The notes: generated by a model from the sequence alone, not told the origin. Numbered from the stretch's first letter, positions 35,609 to 43,870 are shown. The stretch: 64,000 nt of DNA from an uncultured Clostridia bacterium (GCA_937884995.1 CAKZZL010000022.1:1-64000); one strand, 5' to 3'. Program-made: numbers and translations.

Positions 35609-35644
35609 AATTTTCCCGGAAATTCCTCTCAATATTTTACTTAC

Positions 35645-35673
35645 ATTATATGTTATTGTGGATTCATTTTCAA
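35645..35673 (-). promoter_or_regulatory. Promoter of the ABC exporter-GH2 operon
   Basis: TTGAAA (35673-35668) and TATAAT (35650-35645) with a 17-bp spacer. Confidence 0.75.
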
Positions 35674-35717
35674 TATGATAAGATATTTATACAAGGCAAT
35701 AAGGAGCGAAATAGAAA

Positions 35718-36383
35718 ATGAAATCATGGGAAAAGATTCCATTGGTGGACTATACAAAAAAAGAAGAATTTCTTCACACACTCACACATGCGTTGGGCCT
35801 TATTTTAAGTGTCTTTATCATATATTTTTGTCTTATTCCGTCAATAGAAAAGCATGATGTTCTCCGTATAATTTGTGCATCTCTCTATTTGTTCGGCAAC
35901 AGCATTATGTTTTTGACATCAGCAGTCTATCACGGGGCTAAAAATAAAGACCGCAAAAAGATGCTACGTCTTTTGGACCATTGTATGATTTTCTTTTCTG
36001 TAGCCGGCAATGCAACAGCATGCGTTCCTCTTGTAAGCGAAATTGTAAGTAAAACTGCAGGAGCCCTTATGGCAGCATGTGCATGGACGGGAGCCATCAC
36101 AGGATTAATGCTGACATTTCTTTCCTTTGAAAAAACAAAAGCAATTCAGATGTGCCTGTATATAGGTACCGGTCTTGTATGTGCAATTTCGGGTGCAAAG
36201 GCTTTTAAGATTCTGCCCAAAGGTGCATTTCTTTCTCTTTTGCTTGGAGGCACATTCCTGCTGAGCGGTGCAGTTCTTTACGGAATAGGAAAAAGGAAAA
36301 GATATTTTCATGCAATATTTCATGTGTTCATTGATATAGGCCTCACAATCTTTTTCATAGGCATAGAAAGATATTGTTTTTGA
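35718..36383 (+). CDS. Hemolysin III / YqfA family membrane protein
   Basis: The 221-residue protein has seven membrane helices and the PAQR/HlyIII metal-site residues: EFLHTLTHALG near residue 18, SAVYHG, LDHCMIFF and HAIFHVFIDIG. The family shares a fold with adiponectin receptors, which are zinc hydrolases of ceramide. Despite the name, a haemolytic role is doubtful. AAGGAG precedes the start. Confidence 0.92.
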   Translation: MKSWEKIPLVDYTKKEEFLHTLTHALGLILSVFIIYFCLIPSIEKHDVLRIICASLYLFGNSIMFLTSAVYHGAKNKDRKKMLRLLDHCMIFFSVAGNATACVPLVSEIVSKTAGALMAACAWTGAITGLMLTFLSFEKTKAIQMCLYIGTGLVCAISGAKAFKILPKGAFLSLLLGGTFLLSGAVLYGIGKRKRYFHAIFHVFIDIGLTIFFIGIERYCF

Positions 36384-36410
36384 GACTATGCCTGTCCTAC
36401 AATCTCTTTG

Positions 36411-36439
36411 TTGCAATAGTTTGAATTTATATATATAAT
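36411..36439 (+). promoter_or_regulatory. Promoter of the rubrerythrin-like gene
   Basis: TTGCAA (36411-36416) and TATAAT (36434-36439) with a 17-bp spacer. It rules out the ATG at 36438 as start. Confidence 0.75.
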
Positions 36440-36470
36440 GGTTTTACAAAAGAAAAGAGGAATGGTTATT

Positions 36471-36854
36471 ATGACGGATCAGGAAATGAAAACATTGCTT
36501 AAGGCACAGCAAGGTGAGCTTGACGCAGTTCTTATGTACAAGGCTCTTTCAGAAGCAGTAAGAGATGAAAAAGACAAGAAGACTTTTATGCAACTATCAT
36601 CTGAGGAAGGCCACCATGCCTCGATTTTCAAGGGATTGACCAACACTGTATTAAAGCCCAGGAAGACACTGGCAACATTCGTGCCTATGGCATATAAGCT
36701 GATAGGCAAGAAAAAGCTTTACCCTATTATTGCAAAATTTGAGTATGATGCTGTTAACACATATATGCCTGTAGTTGAACGTTTTCCGGAGGTTGAAAGC
36801 GTAAAAAATGATGAAAAACGTCATGGTGACACTGTATTAGCTCTCCTGGAATAA
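36471..36854 (+). CDS. Ferritin-like (rubrerythrin/VIT-associated) di-iron protein
   Basis: The 127-residue helical protein has ExxH-type iron motifs: GELDAVLMYKAL, then SSEEGHHASIFKGL and NDEKRHGDTV. These are the carboxylate-His ligands of the ferritin-like four-helix bundle. It lacks the rubredoxin tail of classical rubrerythrin. Likely roles are peroxide reduction or iron handling. ATG 36471 has GAGG at 10-bp spacing. Confidence 0.82.
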   Translation: MTDQEMKTLLKAQQGELDAVLMYKALSEAVRDEKDKKTFMQLSSEEGHHASIFKGLTNTVLKPRKTLATFVPMAYKLIGKKKLYPIIAKFEYDAVNTYMPVVERFPEVESVKNDEKRHGDTVLALLE

Positions 36855-36876
36855 GAAACTGTCAAATATACGAAAT

Positions 36877-36915
36877 CCTCTCTGCCGACTTACTCAGCTG
36901 AGAGAACTTTTCTTT
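36877..36915 (+). terminator. Possible weak terminator
   Basis: CTCTC (36878-36882) pairs with GAGAG (36900-36904) and is followed by AACTTTTCTTTTC. Short stem, long loop. Confidence 0.4.
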
Positions 36916-36962
36916 TCTGGGATTCATTAAGAGATTATAGCGTCTTTCTTCATTTTTATTTT

Positions 36963-37118
36963 CACGTTCTATCTAACTTAGCAAATGTAATGCTTACAGG
37001 ACAACACCCCAGTAAAGTCCTGGCAAAAGGAAAAGCCGGTCATATTGTTCTTCAAAGCACACAAGTTAATCCGTATGCCAGGTATCAAAGCGCAAAAGAA
37101 TTCAAAAATGCAATGTAA
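36963..37118 (+). pseudogene. Ser/Thr protein kinase C-terminal fragment
   Basis: The frame ending in TAA at 37118 encodes NVMLTGQHPSKVLAKGKAG and then NPYARYQSAKEFKNAM. This is the end of a Hanks-type kinase domain (helices G to I), with the invariant Arg in ARYQSA. No start codon with ribosome site and no catalytic core lie upstream, so it is a truncated relic. It ends 21 bp before the YbaK-type gene. Confidence 0.6.
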
Positions 37119-37139
37119 AAAAAGGAAAAATCCAAATAA

Positions 37140-37622
37140 ATGAAAAAGAATACAGAAAAGACAAATGCAATAAGGTGTCTTGAACAAAAGAAGATTAACT
37201 TCCAAATACATGACTATACGGATTTTGGCGTTGTAAGTGGTAAAGAAGTTGCAGAAGTGCTTAATGAAGACCCCGAAATAGTTTTCAAGACCCTAGTCAC
37301 CAGAGGAAAAAGCGAAAAAAATTATGTTTTTCTTGTTCCGGTAAATTCCGAGTTAGATCTAAAAAAAGCAGCCACTGCTGTAAATGAAAAATATATAGAA
37401 ATGATTCGTTCTGCAGATCTTTTACCTCTTACGGGATATGTTCACGGAGGTTGCAGCCCGATAGGGATGAAAAAGTTTTTTAGAACAATAATAGACAGTT
37501 CCGCACAGAACAATGCTAAAATACTTTTCAATGGCGGAAAGATAGGGATACAGATAGAAACCACTTTAGAAGAAATTGGAAAAGTCATTCCGTTTGAGCT
37601 TTATGATATTGTAACAAAATAG
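37140..37622 (+). CDS. ybaK: Cys-tRNA(Pro)/Cys-tRNA(Cys) deacylase, YbaK/EbsC type
   Basis: The 160-residue protein has the YbaK fold: VFKTLVTRG with the catalytic-pocket Lys, VPVNSELDLKKAA, and the GGCSPIGMKK motif. The family hydrolyses mischarged Cys-tRNA(Pro), aiding proteome fidelity. ATG 37140 has a distant AAAGGA site, so expression may be weak or use upstream readthrough. It has no partner ProRS in the window. Confidence 0.92.
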   Translation: MKKNTEKTNAIRCLEQKKINFQIHDYTDFGVVSGKEVAEVLNEDPEIVFKTLVTRGKSEKNYVFLVPVNSELDLKKAATAVNEKYIEMIRSADLLPLTGYVHGGCSPIGMKKFFRTIIDSSAQNNAKILFNGGKIGIQIETTLEEIGKVIPFELYDIVTK

Positions 37623-37680
37623 CCTATATTGACTTTGCGTTGATGTTCTGTCATATATCTGTCACATGTTTTGTTTTTTC

Positions 37681-37709
37681 TTGACAAGCACGTTATTGTG
37701 GTATATAAT
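37681..37709 (+). promoter_or_regulatory. Promoter of tRNA-Gln
   Basis: Perfect TTGACA (37681-37686) and TATAAT (37704-37709) with a 17-bp spacer, 24 bp before the tRNA 5' end. Confidence 0.9.
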
Positions 37710-37733
37710 AACGCTTGCATTTGAAAAAGACAT

Positions 37734-37807
37734 AGAGGTATAGTGTAACGGTAACACGCCGGACTCTGACTCCGTCATTTAAGGTTCGAATCCTTATACC
37801 TCTGCCA
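37734..37807 (+). tRNA. tRNA-Gln (anticodon CTG)
   Basis: A cloverleaf can be drawn: acceptor AGAGGTA pairs with TACCTCT (37797-37803), then discriminator G and encoded CCA (37805-37807). The D stem is GTGT/ACAC, the anticodon loop CTCTGAC holds CTG, and the T arm is AAGG-TTCGAAT-CCTT. The last anticodon-stem pair (C-T) is mismatched. The CTG anticodon reads CAG codons. It marks the left edge of an accessory region. Confidence 0.92.
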
Positions 37808-37811
37808 TCTT

Positions 37812-37862
37812 TGTATCACACGGTTGATACAACGAAAATCCCTTGATTTCAAGGGGTTTTTG
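37812..37862 (+). terminator. Terminator after tRNA-Gln
   Basis: A first hairpin TTGTATCA/TGATACAA (about 37812-37832) is followed by CCCTTG (37840-37845)/CAAGGG (37850-37855) with a five-T run. Confidence 0.8.
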
Positions 37863-37882
37863 CTTTTTAAGGACAAAAAGAT

Positions 37883-37925
37883 ATAGGGCAAATTGGCTAA
37901 AAACAGCCTTTTGCCCTATTTTCTT
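37883..37925. terminator. Strong hairpin, bidirectional terminator-like
   Basis: ATAGGGCAA (37883-37891) pairs with TTGCCCTAT (37911-37919) with an inner GGCT/AGCC stem and T-rich flanks on both strands. Confidence 0.65.
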
Positions 37926-38164
37926 TATACTCCGTGGAAAAATGATGTCTTTGGTTTGCTAAATTTGACCTTGATTTTTGCGTTAATATTTCAGGGAAAG
38001 AAAATGATGGAAAAGCGCGAGAAAATTGGAGAGCTAATTGAAAAGTATATGACCGCCGAAGGATATGTGAAAAGGCCAAAGTCAAAGACACACATATTTT
38101 TTCATCCTTTCTTATTGTTATTTATAAAAATTTTGAATAAGGGGTTGTATAATATTTTATCTTT
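37926..38164. other. No clear gene; short open frame
   Basis: A plus-strand frame from ATG 38004 (after AGGGAAAG) to 38201 would encode KREKIGELIEKYMTAEGYVKRPKSK and then a low-complexity hydrophobic tail. It overlaps an opposite-strand gene fragment and is unlikely to be intact. It may be the first part of a broken mobile-element gene. Confidence 0.3.
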
Positions 38165-38230
38165 GTACAGCAAAAAAGTCATACCTTCACCTTTCTCATA
38201 ATTCTCATCATAGTCTTCTGATATGATATT
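38165..38230 (-). pseudogene. Fragment of an acidic-tail gene (copy A)
   Basis: Read on the minus strand this stretch encodes EDYDENYEKGEGMTFLL, clearly related to the EDYDEDYEEEAGMTFSL end of the fragment at 39472-39880. The two related pieces bracket the Fic gene and its terminator. Confidence 0.45.
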
Positions 38231-38308
38231 TTAAATAATGTAAAATAGTGAAATTATAGTGGAAATTTAATCTCGTTTATGATATGCTATATATACGAGG
38301 TGATACAT

Positions 38309-39409
38309 TTGATTAAAGCAATGCTGACTAACGATACTCTTCGGTATATATTAGAAATTGAGAAGAACAGGTTTAAGGTTTCTACTGTAAAAATATCCTC
38401 GTCAGTTGCAAGCAGACTGCGTAAAAACTCGAAAAAGAAAAGTTCGTATGCATCAAATAAGATTGAGGGCAATCCTCTTTCTGAAAAGCAGGTTGATGAG
38501 GTAATCGAGCGTGATGAAAGAAAACATTTTCTTAAGCCTGAACAAGAGGTTAGAAACTATTTTCTTGCTCTTAATTACCTTGAGGACATGGCAAAAAAAG
38601 ATGAGAAATTTTCAAAAGAACTGATTCTCAATGTACAGAAGTATGTTGAAAAAGGCGCGTCAAAGGAAAAAATCGGATTTCGCGGTCCAATGCCTCCCGG
38701 AGTGCTCTTTGCCGTATATGATTCTCAAACCGGGAATCCTGATTATATCCCGCCGGAGTATTCGGAAATTCCTGAGTTAATAGATGAATTGGTTGAGTAT
38801 GTGAATACAACAGACGACCATCCATTGATAGTCGCTGCGATTGTACATTATCAGCTCGTAACAATTCATCCGTTTGAAGATGGTAATGGCAGAACAGCTC
38901 GTTTGCTTTCCGGTTATGTTATGAATATTAACGGATATGGCTTTAACGGAATCGGATCTTTAGAAGAATATTTCGCCTATGATGTAAACGAATACTATGA
39001 ATCAATCCAAATGGGATTGCCGGCATTATATTATTCGGGCAGGGACAACCCTCCTCATCCGGAGATATGGATAAACTATTTTCTTCGGTTGGTTCAGCTA
39101 TATTCAAGCAAGGTATATGAACTGTCTGAGGGTTCAAGCAGCGAAGAAGTAAACGGCAGCCTATCCTATTTAAAATCAAAGGAGAGAGAACTTTTGTTGT
39201 TCCTGATAAAGCATTATAAAAGAGAATTCACACCAATTGAAGTCAGTAAAGAACTAGGCGTTACCAATAAGACGATAATCAACAGATTGTCAGTTCTTGT
39301 GAAGAACGGTTTTGTTGAGCCCATATTAGTCAATGAGCGTATTAGATCGTATAAACTTAGCGATTTTACAAATAATCATGATAAGGAATTGATAAAGTTA
39401 TTGAGATAA
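38309..39409 (+). CDS. Fic-domain protein (class II, probable AMP-transferase) with winged helix
   Basis: About 366 residues. The N-terminal inhibitory helix carries the (S/T)xxxE(G/N) motif in SSYASNKIEGN, and the catalytic Fic motif HPFEDGNGRTAR lies near residue 187. A C-terminal winged-helix (TPIEVSKELGVTNKTIINRL) follows. Fic enzymes move AMP or other groups onto target proteins; the inhibitory helix keeps the enzyme in check without a separate antitoxin. TTG 38309 has GAGG at 8 bp; ATG 38321 is the alternative. It lies in the tRNA-Gln island. Confidence 0.9.
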   Translation: MIKAMLTNDTLRYILEIEKNRFKVSTVKISSSVASRLRKNSKKKSSYASNKIEGNPLSEKQVDEVIERDERKHFLKPEQEVRNYFLALNYLEDMAKKDEKFSKELILNVQKYVEKGASKEKIGFRGPMPPGVLFAVYDSQTGNPDYIPPEYSEIPELIDELVEYVNTTDDHPLIVAAIVHYQLVTIHPFEDGNGRTARLLSGYVMNINGYGFNGIGSLEEYFAYDVNEYYESIQMGLPALYYSGRDNPPHPEIWINYFLRLVQLYSSKVYELSEGSSSEEVNGSLSYLKSKERELLLFLIKHYKREFTPIEVSKELGVTNKTIINRLSVLVKNGFVEPILVNERIRSYKLSDFTNNHDKELIKLLR

Positions 39410-39441
39410 TGAGATATTAAAAAAATGAATTAATAATTCTT

Positions 39442-39472
39442 TCCTCGGCTTTTGCCGAGGATTGTTTTTTTA
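39442..39472 (+). terminator. Intrinsic terminator after the Fic gene
   Basis: CCTCGGC (39443-39449) pairs with GCCGAGG (39454-39460), then ATTGTTTTTTT. Confidence 0.9.
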
Positions 39473-39880
39473 CAGAGAGAAAGTCATACCGGCTTCTTCC
39501 TCATAGTCCTCATCATAATCTTCATTCTTGTCTTCGTCATAGGTCTGTGCCTGCTGACGCTGATATTCCTGCTACCACGCTCTGAGTCATTCTTCTTCGC
39601 GCTTAACCTCAGCATTACCTATGGTGATAAGTTCAAAGATTTCAAGCAACGCAGCAATGTTGTCGGCAGCAAATTTGGAAGCATATATGAGAGTATAGAT
39701 TACAATAGAACCAGGATCGTTGTCGGCGGTCAAAGGCCTGGGAATTCGGACGACGAGGTTTCCTCACCCTCCGGGCAGCAATCCTTTTGAGTGAATAAAG
39801 CCGGTATATATGTATATGCCGGTGCAGTTAGCGTGGAAAAATCGAGGTTGTAGGCACCGTCCGCCATCCTTGTTTTCCAT
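39472..39880 (-). pseudogene. Decayed minus-strand gene, unknown mobile-element type (copy B)
   Basis: Three overlapping minus-strand frames carry protein-like text. They are MADGAYNLDFSTLTAPAYTYIPALF (about 39870-39790), then NLVVRIPRPLTADNDPGSIV...NAEVKREEE (about 39760-39590), and finally QEYQRQQAQTYDEDKNEDYD...GMTFSL to the stop at about 39475. Frame changes and stops separate them. The plus-strand frame covering it is a shadow. The gene family is not recognised. Confidence 0.4.
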
Positions 39881-40040
39881 CATTCCATCAAAGCCTTATT
39901 TCTGTCTAAAAAAAGTATTTGACTTTTGAACCAGTATACTCGTCTTGACTGGTACAGGTTGGTCTAATTAAAGTGCGCATTCCAACATATTTGGCAAATA
40001 ATTATATTGCGCATAGCTATGATTATTCTATTTTTTTATC
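39881..40040. other. Non-coding stretch
   Basis: No gene is seen. It holds an inverted repeat ACCAGT (about 39939-39944) / ACTGGT with a 12-bp spacer, near weak promoter-like TTGACT boxes. Confidence 0.3.
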
Positions 40041-40069
40041 TTGCGTACTGCTGACATTTATGCTATAAT
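40041..40069 (+). promoter_or_regulatory. Promoter of the DUF4143 ATPase gene
   Basis: TTGCGT (40041-40046) and TATAAT (40064-40069) with a 17-bp spacer. Confidence 0.7.
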
Positions 40070-40104
40070 ACAAACTGCGTACAGATGAAAGAGGTGGCAA
40101 TATA

Positions 40105-41463
40105 ATGGAAATAAAACGAAAAATATATAACAATTTATGTGAGTGGAAAGCAACAGCAAACGGAAGCAAGGCACTTCTGATAGAAGGTGCAAGGCGAATA
40201 GGAAAATCTACGATTGCCGAGGAATTCGGAAAAAGCGAATACAAATCATTTATTTTGGTTGATTTTAATAAGGCGTCAGGAAAGGTTAAAAACCTTTTTG
40301 ATAATTTAACAAACCTTGATATGTTTTTTCAAGACCTTTCGCTTGAGTACAATACCCGATTATATCAAAGAGAAAGTCTTATCGTTTTTGATGAAATACA
40401 AAAATTTCCAAAAGCAAGAGAAGCAATTAAATATCTTGTTCAGGATGGCAGATACGATTATCTCGAAACAGGTTCTCTGATTTCAATTAGAGAAAATGTT
40501 GAAAATATTACTATTCCATCTGAAGAAAGAAAACTAAAAATGTATCCTCTTGACTTTGAGGAGTTCGTTTCCTTTATGGGCGAGGATTTGCTTCTTGATT
40601 ATATAACCGAGTGTTATAAGAACAAAACACCTCTTGAAAGAAATATGCACAACAAAGCTATGCGCTTGTTCAAGGAATATATTCTTGTTGGAGGAATGCC
40701 TCAAGCAGTTCTTGCATATAAAAACGGAAACAGGGATTTTGCTGCTGCAGATATTGAAAAAAGAGATATACTGAACTTATACCGCGACGATATAAAAAAG
40801 GCCGCAAAAAGATACAATTCAAAAGTGTCTGCTGTTTTTGAAAATATTCCCGGATACCTTTCAAAGCATGAGAAGAAAATTGTCTTATCGGAAATTGATT
40901 CCAACGGCACATTTGACAAATATGATGAGCCATTATTCTGGTTAGATGATTCTATGATATGCAATTTGTGTTATAAGTGCACCGATCCTAATGTGGGATT
41001 TGCATTAAACAAAGACGATTCTTCGGTAAAATGTTATATGGGCGATACAGGTTTACTTGTAAGCTTAGCATTCAGCGAAAATGAGCTTGCTGAAAATAAT
41101 CTATACAGGCAAATAATGGACGGAAAACTATCCATCAATCAGGGAATGTTATATGAGAACGCTATCGCTCAAATGATGGCTGCAAAAGGAAAAAATTTAT
41201 ACTTTTATACTCGTTATAATAATGAAAAACACAGAAATGATATCGAAATTGATTTTTTGCTTTCTAATGAAAGCAAAACGAAGTTCAAAATTATCCCTGT
41301 AGAAGTCAAATCCGGTAAAAACTATTCAACAACATCATTGGACGAATTTAAAAAAATCTACGGCAGAAGAATTAGCAATTCATTTGTTGTTCATCCCAAA
41401 ACTCTTTTTGAATCAATTGATGTTATGAAGATTCCACCATATATGTTTTACGCTGCTTTTTAG
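40105..41463 (+). CDS. AAA-type ATPase with C-terminal DUF4143 (nuclease-like) domain
   Basis: The 452-residue protein begins with an AAA_14 domain: Walker A EGARRIGKST near residue 27 and Walker B LIVFDEIQKFP near residue 96, then ETGSLI (sensor-like) and the PLDFEEF turn. The C-terminal half is DUF4143, with a PD-(D/E)xK-like end: EIDFLLSN and PVEVKSGK. Family members are common in accessory regions and their role is unknown. AGAGGTGG precedes the ATG by 8 bp. Confidence 0.92.
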   Translation: MEIKRKIYNNLCEWKATANGSKALLIEGARRIGKSTIAEEFGKSEYKSFILVDFNKASGKVKNLFDNLTNLDMFFQDLSLEYNTRLYQRESLIVFDEIQKFPKAREAIKYLVQDGRYDYLETGSLISIRENVENITIPSEERKLKMYPLDFEEFVSFMGEDLLLDYITECYKNKTPLERNMHNKAMRLFKEYILVGGMPQAVLAYKNGNRDFAAADIEKRDILNLYRDDIKKAAKRYNSKVSAVFENIPGYLSKHEKKIVLSEIDSNGTFDKYDEPLFWLDDSMICNLCYKCTDPNVGFALNKDDSSVKCYMGDTGLLVSLAFSENELAENNLYRQIMDGKLSINQGMLYENAIAQMMAAKGKNLYFYTRYNNEKHRNDIEIDFLLSNESKTKFKIIPVEVKSGKNYSTTSLDEFKKIYGRRISNSFVVHPKTLFESIDVMKIPPYMFYAAF

Positions 41464-41574
41464 TTGATAATAATCATTGAATTTCAAACTGTGAATATTT
41501 GTGAACGGCCTCTTAAATCTTGAAAAGACAGGCCTTTTATGCTATTATTTAAACGTTATGGGCCGCGCAGAATT

Positions 41575-41882
41575 GTACACCTTTTTGCTCGTACAGGGCG
41601 AATTAAGCGGATTCTTACGACGAAGGGACGGGACGGAAATGCCACAAAGATCTTCCCTGACCGGATAGAAAAAGCGGTTTACGAACATGAGGCCGTGGCC
41701 ATATGCTGCGCCATCGGCGTGCCGAACAGATTACAGAGCAGATTCTTGCTTTGTGCCAGAAGGAGCTGCCAGACTACATGGTACCGGAAGCCGTTATCTA
41801 TCGGGACGACCTGCCCAGAACGTCCCGAGGAAAAGTCGACTACCGCGAATTAGAGCAGATGGCACTTGACTGGAATTTGTAA
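41575..41882 (+). pseudogene. AMP-forming acyl-CoA/aryl ligase C-terminal relic
   Basis: One frame encodes GRIKRILTTKGRDGNATKIFPDRIEKAVYEHEAV...IGVP, the start of the mobile C-terminal domain of ANL enzymes (hinge residue region). After a gap and frame change another frame gives ITEQILALCQKELPDYMVPEAVIY, then LPRTSRGKVDYRELEQ with the catalytic Lys (GK), to a TAA at 41882. About 20 residues are missing at the joint, and the large N-terminal domain is absent. Base composition is more GC-rich than the surroundings, suggesting transfer. Confidence 0.7.
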
Positions 41883-41898
41883 TCAATTGAAATAACAC

Positions 41899-41928
41899 GA
41901 AAAGCCCTTGCGTTTGCAGGGCTTTTTT
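41899..41928 (+). terminator. Intrinsic terminator after the ligase relic
   Basis: AAGCCCTTGC pairs with GCAGGGCTT around a short loop, followed by TTTTTTAC. Confidence 0.85.
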
Positions 41929-41929
41929 A

Positions 41930-42167
41930 CTGTATATGAATCTATCTGGTAGCTTAGTGCCAACTTGTTTTAGGTGCCATTTTAATTGCCATCATCTTGA
42001 TTTATGGTGCCAATTATGATATGCCTATTACGGCTTTGTGTTAGGAAACAACCATCTCAGCAAATTTTATTTCAATATGCTTTCAAGGAGTTTATCTTAT
42101 GTTTTAGATCATGAAAACAAATCAGTTGCTTTTCAGTTTTCAGCAAAAGTTTATTCTCCCTCATCCC
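41930..42167. other. Non-coding stretch with a short hydrophobic frame
   Basis: A 27-codon plus-strand frame (about 41970-42050) encodes LVLGAILIAIILIYGANY, like one membrane helix, but lacks a start and ribosome site. Nothing else is seen. Confidence 0.3.
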
Positions 42168-43355
42168 TTAAAACAGCTTATATAGTTCTTTCAATGGTAT
42201 GTTTTTTTCTATTGCTATTTTCTTAATATCCTCATATTCAGGATAGATATATACCTGTCCTTTGGGGCTTGTCACTTTTTTGCATTGGACTTTGCCATAT
42301 TCCGTATCTACGCATATCATTTCTCTTTTGAGTTCTGTGCGTTCAACCTTATGGTATCTCACCCCTATAGTGGTTGTTTCCTTAAAAACGATTTCCAAAA
42401 GGTCATCAAGTTTATCCTTTGTGCATATAATCTCCAGCTTATATGCAGGTCTCCCCTTTTTCATTATTACAGGAGTATAGAAGGCATCACGGGCACCGGC
42501 TTTCAAAACCTGCTCCATAGCATAAGCCATTTGTTCACCCGTAGAGTCATCTATATTGGTTTCCACTACATATATATCATCGTTATTTTCGCTTCCTTCA
42601 CCCAGATACACTTTTAATGCATTTGTATAGCCTATATCCTTGCTGCCCAGACCGAAGGCAGTCTTTTGAATTTTCATTTCCGGCATTAAAGTAAAGTCAG
42701 AAGCAAGAGTTGATATAATGGCGGCGCCTGTAGGTGTGACAAGTTCTGTGTTTACATCTATCTGCCTTACCTGTATATTGCTGTCTGCGAATATTTGTGA
42801 TGTGGCAGGAACAGGCACACTCATCTTACCATGAGCACATTCTATAAAGCCATGTCCCTCATTTACCGTACTTGACAAAATGAGATCAGGGCTGATTCTG
42901 TCTATAAGTATGGCTGTGCCGACTATATCTATTATAGAGTCTCTTGCTCCGACTTCATGAAAATGTACTTTGTCGATATCTTTGTCATGTATCTTTGCTT
43001 CTGCTTTGGCCAGCTTCATAAAGATATTGGCGGAAATTTCCTTTACGCTTTGCCTTAAATCGGAATTATTTATGAGAGAAAGTATATCATTTAAGTTTCT
43101 TTCTGCGTGGTGATGGTCATGTCCTATGTCATGGTGATGACCATATTCATCTTCCCCGTCTATAAGGACATTCACATATGTCCCGCGTATGCCGTATGAT
43201 TCTCTTTTTTCTATCCTTATTTCATATCCGTCAAGGCCGAGTTTAGCCAGTTCATTTAAGAAATATTCTTCATCACCGCATATTTCCAGGAGTGCACCTA
43301 GAGTCATATTCCCGCATATACCGCCTGCACAGTCAAAATATATAATTTTAGGCAT
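42168..43355 (-). CDS. larC: Nickel-pincer cofactor biosynthesis protein LarC
   Basis: The 395-residue protein has the LarC (DUF111) plan: YFDCAGGICGNMTLGALLE at the N-terminus, a His-rich loop (GHHHDIGHDHHH) near residue 80, KVHFHEVGARDSIIDIVG, and a C-terminal metal domain with VETNIDDSTGEQ. LarC inserts nickel into the pincer nucleotide of lactate racemase-type enzymes. Here it is one continuous frame, unlike the frameshifted larC1/C2 of some lactobacilli. ATG 43355 has GGAGG at 6 bp. No larA, larB or larE is in the window. Confidence 0.93.
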   Translation of the reverse strand: MPKIIYFDCAGGICGNMTLGALLEICGDEEYFLNELAKLGLDGYEIRIEKRESYGIRGTYVNVLIDGEDEYGHHHDIGHDHHHAERNLNDILSLINNSDLRQSVKEISANIFMKLAKAEAKIHDKDIDKVHFHEVGARDSIIDIVGTAILIDRISPDLILSSTVNEGHGFIECAHGKMSVPVPATSQIFADSNIQVRQIDVNTELVTPTGAAIISTLASDFTLMPEMKIQKTAFGLGSKDIGYTNALKVYLGEGSENNDDIYVVETNIDDSTGEQMAYAMEQVLKAGARDAFYTPVIMKKGRPAYKLEIICTKDKLDDLLEIVFKETTTIGVRYHKVERTELKREMICVDTEYGKVQCKKVTSPKGQVYIYPEYEDIKKIAIEKNIPLKELYKLF

Positions 43356-43728
43356 TGTCATCCTCCATCTCTCTTTTTATCCATGTCATAATGACTTTTA
43401 CACAATAGTCAATTTGACGATCGTTTAGTTCTTTTCCTTTTTCTATACCATGTATTCTCAGCGCACATCCCCTGCAGCAAAGTCCTGTTGCGTGCTGAGC
43501 AATAAATACCGGATGGGAATTTGCTCTCATAGGTGTTTGTTTTCCGTCATTTTTGGGTTCTGCATCTGCAATGCGCTTTTTGATAAAATCATATGCATCG
43601 CTTTCTATTTTTTCATAGCCTTTATCTCTGGTATATGCTTTCATCTTTCCATTTAAGTGAAAGGAAGACCTGAATTTGCTTTTTGCAAGAGAATCCAAGA
43701 GTTTTGATATATCTTTTTCTTCATACAT
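43348..43728 (-). CDS. DUF4186-family protein
   Basis: The 126-residue protein has the conserved DUF4186 pattern: FRSSFHLNGKMKAYTRDKG, then DGKQTPMR, HPVFIAQHATGLCCRGC and HGI. The CCRGC and His residues suggest a metal or Fe-S site. Function is unknown. The gene overlaps larC by 8 bp, so the two are expressed together; ATG 43728 follows AAGGTGAG. Confidence 0.85.
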   Translation of the reverse strand: MYEEKDISKLLDSLAKSKFRSSFHLNGKMKAYTRDKGYEKIESDAYDFIKKRIADAEPKNDGKQTPMRANSHPVFIAQHATGLCCRGCALRIHGIEKGKELNDRQIDYCVKVIMTWIKREMEDDNA

Positions 43729-43870
43729 TACTCTCACCTTTTTTGATTATATCAAAAGCCGTCATAAAAGAAAAGAAATATATCAATATATTTTTGTAAT
43801 ATTTATGTTACTATTAAGGAATTTTGTGATATACTTAAGTTATAGATTTTATCGAGATGTGGAGAAAAAG

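Noticed and set aside
37893..38201. TTG-started frame after tRNA-Gln
   Set aside because: It starts inside a terminator hairpin and ends in low-complexity sequence over another gene fragment.
39452..39790. 112-codon plus-strand frame with a hydrophobic start
   Set aside because: It overlaps the Fic terminator and mirrors acidic minus-strand gene fragments; no ribosome site.
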